DNA from: Saliphagus infecundisoli
Lineage (GTDB): Archaea; Halobacteriota; Halobacteria; Halobacteriales; Natrialbaceae
NCBI RefSeq assembly: GCF_020177375.1
Contig: NZ_JAIWHV010000001.1
Span: 620,001-684,000 of the forward strand
DNA length: 64,000 bases
Direction: 5' to 3'
The translations under genes were made by a program, and so were the position numbers. A model generated the notes under the pieces. That model saw only the letters and a list, made by a program, of their open reading frames with translations. It ran no database searches and was not told the origin of the DNA. How positions within the stretch are numbered: position 1 is the first letter of the stretch; each line of letters starts with the position of its first letter. Positions 52,778 to 61,331 of this stretch are shown one piece after another.

Positions 52778-52783
52778 CTATAG
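52778..52783 (-). promoter_or_regulatory. TATA-like element for bioB
   Basis: CTATAG, centred near 52781, lies 26 nt from the GTG at 52755. It decides between this start and longer in-frame extensions that run antisense to upstream genes. Confidence 0.5.
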
Positions 52784-52808
52784 TCGTTGGGGATCGACGC
52801 CCGGCCGG

Positions 52809-53411
52809 CTACGCCCGGGCCTCCGCCCGGACCCACTCGTCGGCGTCGTCGGTCCCGACCGTCTCGACGGCGAATCCGACCGCCGAGAGCAGTTCCTCGA
52901 GTTTGGCGGGTCGGTAGAGGACGAACGTCCGGTCGTCGTCCGCGTACGCCGACCCCTCGCAGGTCCCCTCGCCGTGTTTCACCGAGAGGTGGACGGGACC
53001 CTCCGGCCGGAGCACCCGGCGGAACTCGGCGAGCGTGGCCCGTGCGTCCGCTTTGGGGACGTGGAGAAAGGAGGCACACGCCCAGATCCCGTCGAAGGTC
53101 GCCGCCGGGAACCCGAGCCGGCGCATGTCCATTCGCGCGAACGACGCCTTCCGGGTCTCCTCGCGTGCGAGCTCGAGGAACGCGGGCGTCAGGTCGATCC
53201 CGACCGGCTCGTGGCCCGCTTCCCCGAACCGCGCGGTCTCCCAGCCGGGCCCACAGCCCGCGTCGAGGAGCCGTGCCGGCCCATCGGTGGTGTCCTCGAT
53301 CGCTGCCAGAAACCGCGAAACCAGTTCCTCGACGGCAGAGCGGTCCTCGTTTCGCTTCCGGTACCGGTCGGCGACCGTCTCGTAGGTCGTCCGCGTTCCG
53401 GGATCGGTCAT
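52809..53411 (-). CDS. SAM-dependent methyltransferase (class I)
   Basis: 200 residues. Motif I is LLDAGCGPGWETARFGEAG, motif II VGIDLTPAFLELARE and motif IV FDGIWACASFLHVP, all of the Rossmann methyltransferase fold; LRPEGPVHLSVKHGEG follows. Substrate unknown. ATG 53411 starts just before the helix preceding motif I. Confidence 0.88.
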   Translation of the reverse strand: MTDPGTRTTYETVADRYRKRNEDRSAVEELVSRFLAAIEDTTDGPARLLDAGCGPGWETARFGEAGHEPVGIDLTPAFLELAREETRKASFARMDMRRLGFPAATFDGIWACASFLHVPKADARATLAEFRRVLRPEGPVHLSVKHGEGTCEGSAYADDDRTFVLYRPAKLEELLSAVGFAVETVGTDDADEWVRAEARA

Positions 53412-53564
53412 GGTTCCCGCTGGTCGAGCAGGCCGAAAACGTTTCTCCCGTCGTTCGTACGGGTGACCGTCAGTGGGGTTCGGCCGACGGGGCCCGTCGA
53501 GTCCCTCGCGGATCCGACGACGGCGCGCCACAAGCTTCTAATAGTTCTTCGATCATCGATCGGT

Positions 53565-54023
53565 ATGGACCGACCGCTCGTGGTCACCGATTCGAGTGAT
53601 AGCGTCGTCGACGTCATCGAGGAGGCCGGGGAGCTCGCGGAGCTCTCGGGGGCCCCGCTTACCGTCCTGACCGTCGTCACCGAAGAGGAGTACCAGAACG
53701 ATGCCGAGGTGTTGGGCGCCATCGCCGAGATGGAGGGCTCGTCCTACAGCGTCGAGCCGGCGACGTACGCCCAGGAGGTCGCCGAGACCGCCATCAACGA
53801 CCTGCTCGCCGACCGGGACGTCGAGACCGAGGCCGTCGGCCGGTACGTCGACGACGACGGCGACCGCGCCGACGCGATCCTCGAGGTCGCCGAGGAGCGC
53901 GGCTGTGACTACGTCTTTCTCCTGGGACGCCGGCGGAGCCCGACCGGGAAGGCGATCTTCGGCGACACCGCCCAGGCGGTCATCCTCAATTTCGACGGCT
54001 ACGTCGTCACGACGGCGCGATAA
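53565..54023 (+). CDS. Universal stress protein (UspA family)
   Basis: 152 residues. The ATP-binding UspA signature is GRRRSPTGKAIFGDTAQAVI near the C terminus (G-x2-G-x9-G(S/T)-like), preceded by the strand YVFLL. MDRPLVVTDSSDSVVDVIEEA is the first strand and helix. Haloarchaea carry many copies. ATG 53565; a TCTAATAG stretch ~26 bp upstream may be its TATA box. Confidence 0.9.
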   Translation: MDRPLVVTDSSDSVVDVIEEAGELAELSGAPLTVLTVVTEEEYQNDAEVLGAIAEMEGSSYSVEPATYAQEVAETAINDLLADRDVETEAVGRYVDDDGDRADAILEVAEERGCDYVFLLGRRRSPTGKAIFGDTAQAVILNFDGYVVTTAR

Positions 54024-54151
54024 GTCTTCATCCGGCCCTCCCGGCGATCCACGTACCGCAGGCCCGACCGACGGACGCCGCGGGCTCCGATCCCGCGCTC
54101 GTTTTCCCGTTTGCGAAGATATAGACCGGGCGATATCCCACATAATCGTCC

Positions 54152-55510
54152 ATGGATCTCCCCGCCATCGAGGAACTGCACTTCGAGGACGCACCCGCCG
54201 TCGACTCCCCACCGGGTCCCGAATCCCGGCGGCTCGTCCGCAGACAAGCCGAGATCGAGAGCGGCGCCGTCCTCTACCCGACAGACGTCCCGATCGCGTT
54301 CGAGAACGGGAAGGGCGCAACGCTGAAAGACGTCGACGGAAACCTCTACCTCGACTTCTTCGCGGGCATCGGCGTCCTGAACGTCGGCCACGCCAACCCC
54401 TACGTCACCGAGGCGGCCGTCGAGCAGGCCGAACGCCTCCCCCACACGCTTGACTTCCCGACCCGGACCCGGGTCGAACTGATCGAGACGTTGGACGAGA
54501 TCGCGCCCGAGGGACTGCGGGGGCGAAACCGGGTGAACTTCGGCGGGCCGACGGGCAGCGACGCCGTCGAGGCGACGATCAAGCTCGCAAAGCGGGTGAC
54601 GGGAAACGACGGGCTGATCGCCTTCCGGGGCTCCTTTCACGGCGAAACGTCCGGCGCCTACAGCCTCACCGCCGACACGAAGTACAAGCGCCACTACACC
54701 CCGCTGCTCCCGGAGGTCGAACACGCCCGGTATCCCTACCCGTTCCGCCAGGACGGCTCGCCCGAGGAGCTGGTTGAACGAGCCCTTGAGGACGTCCAAA
54801 CCCTCCTGGGCGATCGCTACGGTGGAATGGCCAACCCCGCGGGCGTCTGGGTCGAGCCGATTCAGGGCGAGGGCGGGACCGTCGTCCCGCCCGAGGGCTT
54901 CCTTTCCGGACTCCGGGACCTCTGTGACGAGTACGAGGTCCCGCTGATCGTCGACGAGATCCAGACCGGGATGGGCCGGACCGGCGAGTGGTGGGCCAGC
55001 GAGCACTACGACGTCACCCCCGACATCATGCCGATGGCCAAGGCACTGGGAAGCGGCTTTCCCCTCTCGGGGACGATGTACGACGAGAATCTGGATGCGT
55101 GGGGCCCCGGCGGCCACACCGGCACCTTCCGCGGGTTCAACCCCGCGATGCGCGCCTCGATCCGCGCGATCGAATACACCCGCCACCACGACCTGCTCGC
55201 CCACGCCCGGGAGCTGGGCGCGTTCATCGTGGACCGCCTCGCCGAGTGCGAGGCGGAAAACCCCCACGTCGGCGAGGTCCGCGGGAAGGGGCTGTTCGTC
55301 GGGCTCGAACTCGTCACCGACGACGGCGAGCCCGCGCCCGACCTGTTGGAGACGGTCCGGACGACCTGCTACGAGAACGGTGTCCTCGTCTGGGCGGGCG
55401 GCCGGGGCGACAACGTGATCCGGCTGCTCCCGCCGCTGGTGATGACGGAGGCTCAGGCCGAGACCGGGATCTCGATCCTGATCGACGCGATCGAGTCGGC
55501 GACCGACTGA
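54152..55510 (+). CDS. Class III PLP aminotransferase (acetylornithine/GABA type)
   Basis: 452 residues. FFAGIGVLNVGHANPYV, NFGGPTGSDAVEATIKLAKRVTG (phosphate-binding loop), VDEIQTGMGRTGEWWA and MPMAKALGSGFPLSG with the Schiff-base Lys identify the ornithine/4-aminobutyrate aminotransferase group. Substrate cannot be fixed; no arginine or ectoine operon genes are beside it. Full length, ATG 54152. Confidence 0.92.
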   Translation: MDLPAIEELHFEDAPAVDSPPGPESRRLVRRQAEIESGAVLYPTDVPIAFENGKGATLKDVDGNLYLDFFAGIGVLNVGHANPYVTEAAVEQAERLPHTLDFPTRTRVELIETLDEIAPEGLRGRNRVNFGGPTGSDAVEATIKLAKRVTGNDGLIAFRGSFHGETSGAYSLTADTKYKRHYTPLLPEVEHARYPYPFRQDGSPEELVERALEDVQTLLGDRYGGMANPAGVWVEPIQGEGGTVVPPEGFLSGLRDLCDEYEVPLIVDEIQTGMGRTGEWWASEHYDVTPDIMPMAKALGSGFPLSGTMYDENLDAWGPGGHTGTFRGFNPAMRASIRAIEYTRHHDLLAHARELGAFIVDRLAECEAENPHVGEVRGKGLFVGLELVTDDGEPAPDLLETVRTTCYENGVLVWAGGRGDNVIRLLPPLVMTEAQAETGISILIDAIESATD

Positions 55511-55523
55511 CCTGCGGCGAACG

Positions 55524-55925
55524 TCAGCCCCAGGAGGCCGACGCCACCTCGACCCTGACGAGGGCCTCCGGAGGCTCACCGTCCTCCTCTACGCTCGGAT
55601 CGCGGCCGCGATAGCGCTGGAACAGCCGCGTCCGGCCCGCCCACAGCTTCTCCTCGTCGGTAATCACGGTCGCGGTACCGAAGAGGACGACGTGCCACTG
55701 CCCTACCCCGTCCTCGGAGCGTTCGATCGACAGCGAGACTCGCGGGTTCGCCCGGATGTTCTCCAACTTCTTCCCGCCGGTGACGAACTCGGCGACGCCG
55801 TCCTCGTAGCGATACCAGATCGGGGCGACGTGGGGCCGGTCGTTCCGGCTCGTCGCGAGATGGGCCATCTCCCGGCCCGTGGTCAACCACTCCTCGACCT
55901 CCTCGGGGACGCTCGTCTCGGTCAT
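55524..55925 (-). CDS. FMN-binding pyridoxamine-phosphate-oxidase-like protein
   Basis: 133 residues of the PNPOx-like split-barrel fold: MAHLATSRNDRPHVAPIWYRYEDG, VTGGKKLENIRANPRVSLSIER and WHVVLFGTATVITDEEKLW. F420- or FMN-dependent reductases share this fold; this one probably uses a flavin-type cofactor. Convergent with the aminotransferase gene, 13 bp apart. Confidence 0.86.
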   Translation of the reverse strand: MTETSVPEEVEEWLTTGREMAHLATSRNDRPHVAPIWYRYEDGVAEFVTGGKKLENIRANPRVSLSIERSEDGVGQWHVVLFGTATVITDEEKLWAGRTRLFQRYRGRDPSVEEDGEPPEALVRVEVASASWG

Positions 55926-56016
55926 CCAGTCGGGAGACGCCGTCGCGGCCGATAAGGGTTCGTCTCGGAGAGCGGGGTGCGGATGCTGGATCGAGTGGAA
56001 GGACGGTTACCCGGAC

Positions 56017-56355
56017 TCACTCGGCCGCCGACCGGGCGAACTCAAGGAAGGCGATGACGCCCGCGAGCCAGACGACGAACACCGGGTCGAGGTCGCCCCC
56101 CGCAGTCCGCCGGCCGAACGCCAGCGGACTCACCGACAGCGCGAACACGCCGATGCCGTAGGCGACCGTCGCCGCTCGCCCCTCGAAGTCGGGGCTCGCC
56201 TCGAGCAGCGACCGGTCCGACGCGAGGACGAAGTAGGCGGCGCCCGTATAGACGAGGCCGACGACCAGTGCAGTCGTCGACCCGACCGCGAACCGGACGA
56301 GAGCGACGCCGATCGCGAGACCGACGAGGACGGCGAGGAGGGGCGTTTGGTTCAC
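56017..56355 (-). CDS. Four-helix membrane protein
   Basis: 112 residues with four hydrophobic helices (TPLLAVLVGLAIGVALVRF, TTALVVGLVYTGAAYFVLA, ATVAYGIGVFALSVSPLAFG, FVVWLAGVIAFLEFA). No known family recognised; conserved-looking composition. ATG 56355. Isolated between the FMN-binding gene and korB. Confidence 0.7.
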   Translation of the reverse strand: MNQTPLLAVLVGLAIGVALVRFAVGSTTALVVGLVYTGAAYFVLASDRSLLEASPDFEGRAATVAYGIGVFALSVSPLAFGRRTAGGDLDPVFVVWLAGVIAFLEFARSAAE

Positions 56356-56445
56356 GGATCGACGTGTCAGTCTCGGGGGAATAGTCGTTCCGGTTGTCGG
56401 TCCGGAGGGTCGATCGAAGGGAGACGGGCGGCCGGAACCCGGAGG

Positions 56446-57309
56446 TCAGTAGAACTCGCGGACGAGGTCCATCCCGTCCTCGGGGGCGCCGTCGGGAATC
56501 TCCGACATGTCCTCGGTGACGCCGTGTTGCTCGTGGTAGGGCACCGAGTTCTCGTCCTGGTAGATCACGCCCTGGTACTCCTTTTCGCCGTCGAGGATGA
56601 CGTCTGCCGCGGCGTCGTAGTCGTTGGGATCGTGGCCCTCCTCCTCGAGGTCCACCAGGGTGTCCCGGAAGTAGTCGTAGGTGTCGACGTCGTTGAAGGT
56701 GACGCAGGGCGAGAAGACGTTGACGAAGCCGAAGCCGTCGTGTTCGATCGCCTCCTGGACGATCTGGGCGTGGCGCTGGGCGTCCGAGCTAAAGGACTGG
56801 GCGATGAACGACGCGCCCGAGGAGAGCGCCAGCGCGAGCGGGTTGACCGGGGGCTGTTGGGGGCCCTCGGGGGTCGTCGAAGTCTCGAAGTCCGAGCGCG
56901 AGGTCGGCGACGCCTGGCCCTTGGTGAGCCCGTAGATCCGGTTGTCCATCACGACGTAGCTCATGTCGACGTTCCGGCGGACGGCGTGGACGAAGTGGCC
57001 CGCGCCGATCGAGTAGCCGTCGCCGTCGCCGCCGGCGACCATGACCTCGATGTCGGGACGGGCCATCTTGACGCCCGTGCCGACGGGGAGCGCACGCCCG
57101 TGGACGCCGTGGAGCGCGTAGGAGTGCATGTAGGTCCCGATCTTGCCCGAACAGCCGATCCCGGCCACCACGAAGGTGTTGTCGGGGTCGTTGCCGGTGT
57201 TGGCGAGGGCTTTCATCATGCCGTTCATCGTCCCGAAGTCACCGCATCCGGGACACCACGTCGGCTGTTTGTCGGACTTGAAGTCGACGAATCGTACGTC
57301 TGAGCTCAT
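56446..57309 (-). CDS. korB: 2-oxoacid:ferredoxin oxidoreductase, beta subunit
   Basis: 287 residues. The thiamine-diphosphate subunit: TWCPGCGDFG near residues 17-26, GIGCSGKIG and VAGGDGDGYSIGAGHF...MDNRIYGLTKGQ with the Mg-TPP motif. The pair KorAB oxidises 2-oxoglutarate (or a related 2-oxoacid) with ferredoxin as acceptor in the haloarchaeal citric acid cycle. The start overlaps the korA stop. Substrate choice (2-oxoglutarate versus pyruvate) is inferred from the KorA-type fused partner. Confidence 0.93.
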   Translation of the reverse strand: MSSDVRFVDFKSDKQPTWCPGCGDFGTMNGMMKALANTGNDPDNTFVVAGIGCSGKIGTYMHSYALHGVHGRALPVGTGVKMARPDIEVMVAGGDGDGYSIGAGHFVHAVRRNVDMSYVVMDNRIYGLTKGQASPTSRSDFETSTTPEGPQQPPVNPLALALSSGASFIAQSFSSDAQRHAQIVQEAIEHDGFGFVNVFSPCVTFNDVDTYDYFRDTLVDLEEEGHDPNDYDAAADVILDGEKEYQGVIYQDENSVPYHEQHGVTEDMSEIPDGAPEDGMDLVREFY

Positions 57310-59054
57310 TGTGCTGGCACCTCCGAGGCGAGTTGGTCGTCGATCTGTGCGGCGAGTTCGTCCGCCTTGAAGCGGACGCCGGTGTACTTGTTGATTCGGT
57401 CGACGCGGGTAAGGGTGTCGTGTTCGATGACGTCGGCGAACTGGCCGGTCGCGTTACACTCGACGACGATGGTGTTCTCGGCGGCCTCGATCTCGTCGGT
57501 GAGGTCGGGCCGCGGGAAGAGGTAGGGTACCGAGAGCACCCGGACGTCTTCGTCCATGAGATCGAGAGCCTCGACGAGCGCACCCTCGTTCGAGCCCCAG
57601 GAGATCACGAGGTTCTCCGAGTCCGGGTCGCCGAACTCGCGGTAGTCCCACTCCTCTTCGTCCCGGGCGGTCTCGAGCTTCCGGTTTCGTTTGTCAACCT
57701 GCTGGACGCGCTCGCCTTCCTCCTCGGTCCGTCGGCCGAGTTCGTCGTGTTCGAGCCCGGTCGACATGTGGGCACCGTCGACGGTGCCGGGAAGCGCCCG
57801 CGGGCTGACGCCGTCGTCGGTGTCGGCGTGGGCCCGAAAGCGGCCCTGGTCGTCGAGCCACTCCTGGGCCTCCTCGTCGTCGACGATCTTGCCGCGTTCG
57901 ATCTCGACGTCGTCCATGTCGAACGCTTCGGGCGGGAACGTCCGTTCGGTCACCGCGAGCGCGAGGTCGGAGACGAGATACACGGGGGTCTGGTACTTCT
58001 CGGCGTAGTTGAACGCCTCGACGGTCTTCCAGAAACACTCGGTGATCGTCGTCGGCGCGAGGACGAACCGGGGGACCTCGCCGTGGCCGCCGTAGAGGGT
58101 CATGTTGAGGTCGCCCTGTTCTTGCTTGGTGGGCATCCCCGTCGAAGGGCCCGACCGCATCACGTCGGCGATCACGAGCGGCGTCTCGCTGGTGGCGATC
58201 AGCCCGAACGTCTCGGCCATCAGATCGATCCCCGGACCGGAGGTCGCGGTCATCGACCGGGCGCCGGCGCGGGCGGCCCCGAGGGCCATGTTGATCGCCG
58301 ACAGCTCGTCTTCGGCCTGGACGACGTGGCCGCCGTACTCCTCGATCCGGCCCGTCAGGTACTCCATGACGTTCGTCGCGGGGGTGATCGGATAGCCGGC
58401 ATAGAACCGACAGCCCGCCGCGATCGCGCCCATCCCGATCGCCTCGTCGCCGTTGAGCAGGACGTAGTCGCTGTCGGTGGTCTCCAGATCGTAGCCCAGA
58501 TCGAGGTCGTCGTAGTTCTCGCGGACGTAGTCGCGACCGAGGCGGGCGGCCTCCTTGTTGTTGTCGACGATCTTCGAGCCCTTGCCGCCGAAGCGCTTCT
58601 CGAGGGCCTCGTCGAGATACTCGACGTCGAAGCTCGCGAGCTCGCAGGCCGCTCCGAGCGCGACGACGTTTCGCATGATCGCGCCGCCGGCGTCCTCGGC
58701 CAGGGACTTCAGCGGGACGTCGACGGCGGTCATCTCCTCGGGGATGTCGGCCTCCCAGGAGCGCTCGCCGTCGTAGATGATCGCGCTGCCGTCGTGGAGT
58801 TCGTCGACGTTCTCGTCGATCGTTCGTTGGGTCAGGGCGACGAGAACGTCCAGGCGGTCGACGACGCTCTGGACGTCGTCGACGGCGGTTCGGATCTTGT
58901 AGGCCGTGTAGCCCCCCCGGATCCGGGACGCGAAGTCCTTCGACGTGAAGACGTGTCGTCCGGCCCTGGCAAGCGCCTGGGCGAAGATCTTCCCGGTCGA
59001 GTCGATGCCGTCCCCGGCCTCGCCGCCGACCGCCCAGTTTAGGTCCTCGGCCAT
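57306..59054 (-). CDS. korA: 2-oxoacid:ferredoxin oxidoreductase, alpha subunit (gamma-alpha fused)
   Basis: 582 residues. The N-terminal ~180 residues are the gamma domain (WAVGGEAGDGIDSTGKIFAQAL, SKDFASRIRGGYTAYKIR), followed by the alpha TPP-domain core (NGDEAIGMGAIAAGCRFYAGYPITPATNVMEYL) and C-terminal domain (ISWGSNEGALVEALDLM...). The fusion is normal for archaeal KorA. Expected cytosolic ferredoxin-reducing enzyme with korB. ATG 59054; the upstream 200-bp gap holds its promoter. Confidence 0.94.
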   Translation of the reverse strand: MAEDLNWAVGGEAGDGIDSTGKIFAQALARAGRHVFTSKDFASRIRGGYTAYKIRTAVDDVQSVVDRLDVLVALTQRTIDENVDELHDGSAIIYDGERSWEADIPEEMTAVDVPLKSLAEDAGGAIMRNVVALGAACELASFDVEYLDEALEKRFGGKGSKIVDNNKEAARLGRDYVRENYDDLDLGYDLETTDSDYVLLNGDEAIGMGAIAAGCRFYAGYPITPATNVMEYLTGRIEEYGGHVVQAEDELSAINMALGAARAGARSMTATSGPGIDLMAETFGLIATSETPLVIADVMRSGPSTGMPTKQEQGDLNMTLYGGHGEVPRFVLAPTTITECFWKTVEAFNYAEKYQTPVYLVSDLALAVTERTFPPEAFDMDDVEIERGKIVDDEEAQEWLDDQGRFRAHADTDDGVSPRALPGTVDGAHMSTGLEHDELGRRTEEEGERVQQVDKRNRKLETARDEEEWDYREFGDPDSENLVISWGSNEGALVEALDLMDEDVRVLSVPYLFPRPDLTDEIEAAENTIVVECNATGQFADVIEHDTLTRVDRINKYTGVRFKADELAAQIDDQLASEVPAQ

Positions 59055-59254
59055 GTTATGGCGGCCCTAACCCTCGGCAAATGAAAAGGCTTCTGAAACC
59101 CTTACCGGCCCCGAACGATCGTCTCGGCTACTCATCCCCGAGTAAATTTCCGCTACGGTTTCCCCATCCCGGGTAGCCATCGCCTCCGCGTCGAGTTCCT
59201 GTCGGAGTTCGGACCATCGACGGGATGAAATGACCGTCGTCCGTATCGGGTGCC

Positions 59255-60418
59255 ATGGAAATCGACCGCGAACTCCGGCGACGGATCGGGCTCGGACTCG
59301 TCGTCCTCGCGCTCGCGGCCGTCGTCGGCTACATCGTCTGGCGCTTCGTCGCGGCCGTCGTCTTCGCGGTCTTTCTCTACTACGCCGTTCGCCCGATCTA
59401 CCGCTCGCTCGGACGCTTCGGGCTCCCCAGGCGCACCCGGGCCGGCCTCGCACTGGTCCTCTTCGGCGTCCCCTTCCTCCTCCTTGTGGGGTACACCCTG
59501 ATGATCGTCGCCCTCGAGGTGCAGGGGTTCGTCGAGACCTACGATCTCCAGACCCAACTCGTCGAGCGGGCGATCGAGGAGTTCGGCGTCGCGGGGATCG
59601 ACCTGAACGAGCTCCAGGAGGCCCTCGCCGGCGCGGGTGCCCAGGCCTCCCTCGGAGTCGCCCTCGTGAGCCTCGGTGGCGCGGTCAGCGCCGTCGGCTC
59701 GGCGCTGGTCCAGTTGCTCGTCGTCGTCGTGGTGACCTACTACATGCTGATCGACGGCCCGCGGCTGGTCGCCTGGATCGTGGAGACGTTCGACGAGTCC
59801 GGCGCCCTCCGGCGGTACGCCCGGGCGGTCGATCCGGAGCTGTCGCTGACGCTCTTCGGTAACATCGTCAACGTCTTCGTGACGGCGATCGTCGGCGTCT
59901 CGACGTTCTACGCCTACAATTTCTTCGTCCCGCCGACGGTCGAGGTGCCGTTCCCGGCGCTGGTGGGGGCGCTCGCGGGGCTCGGAAGCCTGATCCCCGT
60001 CGTCGGGATCAAACTCGTCTACGTCCCCGTCGTCCTCGGGCTGGGGGCGACCGCCGTGCTCTCGGGCGAGCCCGCGTTACTGGTCCCCGTCGGAATTCTC
60101 GCTGCCGTGAGCGCCGTCGTCATCGACTTCATCCCCGACTTCTTCATCCGGGCGCTGGTCAGCGGCGAGCGGACCCACACCGGCCTCCTGATGGTTTCGT
60201 ACATCGTCGGCCCCGTCGTCTTCGGTTTCTACGGGCTCTTCTTGGTCCCGATCGTGCTCGTGCTCGCGACGAACGCCGCCACGATCCTCCTCCCGTACGT
60301 CCTCGGGAGCAGACCCGGGCGACAGTCTCGTCTCGAGGAGTACCCCGACGCCGACCGCGAGGAGACGACGGTCCCGTCCGCCGAGCGGGAGCCGGCGGTG
60401 CCCACGGAAGACGAGTAG
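59255..60418 (+). CDS. AI-2E family transporter-like membrane protein
   Basis: 387 residues with about eight hydrophobic helices and the YhhQ/PerM-type signature: AVVFAVFLYYAVRPIYRSLGRFGLPRR at the N terminus and GSLIPVVGIKLVYVPVVLGL near the middle, followed by IDFIPDFFIRALVSG. The AI-2E/PerM family exports small molecules or Na+/H+; substrate here unknown. Ends in an acidic tail. ATG 59255. Confidence 0.9.
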   Translation: MEIDRELRRRIGLGLVVLALAAVVGYIVWRFVAAVVFAVFLYYAVRPIYRSLGRFGLPRRTRAGLALVLFGVPFLLLVGYTLMIVALEVQGFVETYDLQTQLVERAIEEFGVAGIDLNELQEALAGAGAQASLGVALVSLGGAVSAVGSALVQLLVVVVVTYYMLIDGPRLVAWIVETFDESGALRRYARAVDPELSLTLFGNIVNVFVTAIVGVSTFYAYNFFVPPTVEVPFPALVGALAGLGSLIPVVGIKLVYVPVVLGLGATAVLSGEPALLVPVGILAAVSAVVIDFIPDFFIRALVSGERTHTGLLMVSYIVGPVVFGFYGLFLVPIVLVLATNAATILLPYVLGSRPGRQSRLEEYPDADREETTVPSAEREPAVPTEDE

Positions 60419-60465
60419 CCGACCGCATGGGGAACGCCTTTTGCCCTCCCGGGACTCGCCCCGGT

Positions 60466-61113
60466 ATGGAAGGCACCGCGGTCACCGTCGCGGACGTCCG
60501 CGAGGTCGGCCCTGACACCGTCGCCCTCGAGCTCGAGACTCCCGCGGGGTTCGACGCCGCCCCCGGCCAGTTCGTCCTGTTGCGCGCGGAGGTCGACGGC
60601 GAGGAGATCGCCCGCCACTACACCCTCTCCTCGCCCCGGGTGGGAGAGCGCTTCGAGATCACGGTCGGAATCGATCCCGACGGCGACCTCTCGCCGTGGC
60701 TCGCCTCGCTGTCGGGCGGCGAAACCGTCCACGTCGAGGGCCCCTTCGGCGAGATCACCTACGAGGGCGGCGAGGACGTCGTCGCCGTCGCCGGCGGCCC
60801 CGGGATCGGCCCGGCGGTCGCGATCGCCGAAGCCGCCCGCGAGGCCGGCCGGGAGGCCGCGGTCGTCTATCAGTACGACGGCGATCCGGCCCACGGTGAC
60901 CGTCTCGAGACCCTCGCCGAGTCGGGCGCGTCGGTGGCGCTCCTCGAGGGCAGCGAGGGGGGAGACGAAGAGCTCGCCGACCGCGTCGCCGACCACGTCG
61001 AGGACGGCCGGTTCTACGTCTTCGGGTTCGAGGCGTTCGTCCGCGGGGTCGCGGACGCGATCGAGGCGGCCGGCGGCGACCCCGACGACGCGGCGATCGA
61101 GAACTTCGGCTGA
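60466..61113 (+). CDS. FAD/NAD-binding oxidoreductase (ferredoxin reductase-like)
   Basis: 215 residues. FAD domain: ARHYTLSSPRVGERFEITVG (R-x-Y-T/S flavin motif). NAD domain: VAVAGGPGIGPAVAIAEAARE (glycine loop) and YVFGFEAFVRGVADAI. Flavin reductase or electron-transfer role. ATG 60466 is chosen over 60427, which adds only a Pro-rich stub. 47 bp downstream of the AI-2E gene on the same strand. Confidence 0.86.
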   Translation: MEGTAVTVADVREVGPDTVALELETPAGFDAAPGQFVLLRAEVDGEEIARHYTLSSPRVGERFEITVGIDPDGDLSPWLASLSGGETVHVEGPFGEITYEGGEDVVAVAGGPGIGPAVAIAEAAREAGREAAVVYQYDGDPAHGDRLETLAESGASVALLEGSEGGDEELADRVADHVEDGRFYVFGFEAFVRGVADAIEAAGGDPDDAAIENFG

Positions 61114-61139
61114 GACGGTCGGAGACGACGATGTACCGC

Positions 61140-61166
61140 TCGATCGCAGCGCCAGGTTGCGATCGA
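61140..61166. repeat. Perfect 9-bp inverted repeat hairpin
   Basis: TCGATCGCA and TGCGATCGA around nine bases (GCGCCAGGT), 26 bp after the flavoprotein stop. Could fold as a stem-loop in RNA, though archaeal terminators normally rely on T-runs, which are absent. Function undetermined. Confidence 0.5.
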
Positions 61167-61331
61167 CAGTGCGCTGACTCACGTTCCGACCCTGTGGCTC
61201 CGAACGACCCGAATCCGGCGGCTACGTCCGGCAGTCGGCGACCACGAACGAAATGACTGACCCCGCCGGCCCGGAGACGAAAGACGGCGGAAGGCGGTCT
61301 CGATACGAAAGAAGAAAGCGGTTCGTGACGG

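Noticed and set aside
50596..52917. 773-residue plus-strand open frame
   Set aside because: Antisense to the MFS transporter and bioB genes; an Arg/Gly-rich translation typical of GC-rich antisense frames.
57309..59042. 577-residue plus-strand open frame
   Set aside because: Mirror of korA; the korA frame has clear motifs and this one has none.
59067..59453. Minus-strand small frame upstream of korA
   Set aside because: Mostly antisense to the AI-2E gene, and its C-terminal part overlaps the expected korA promoter; no start or motif supports it.
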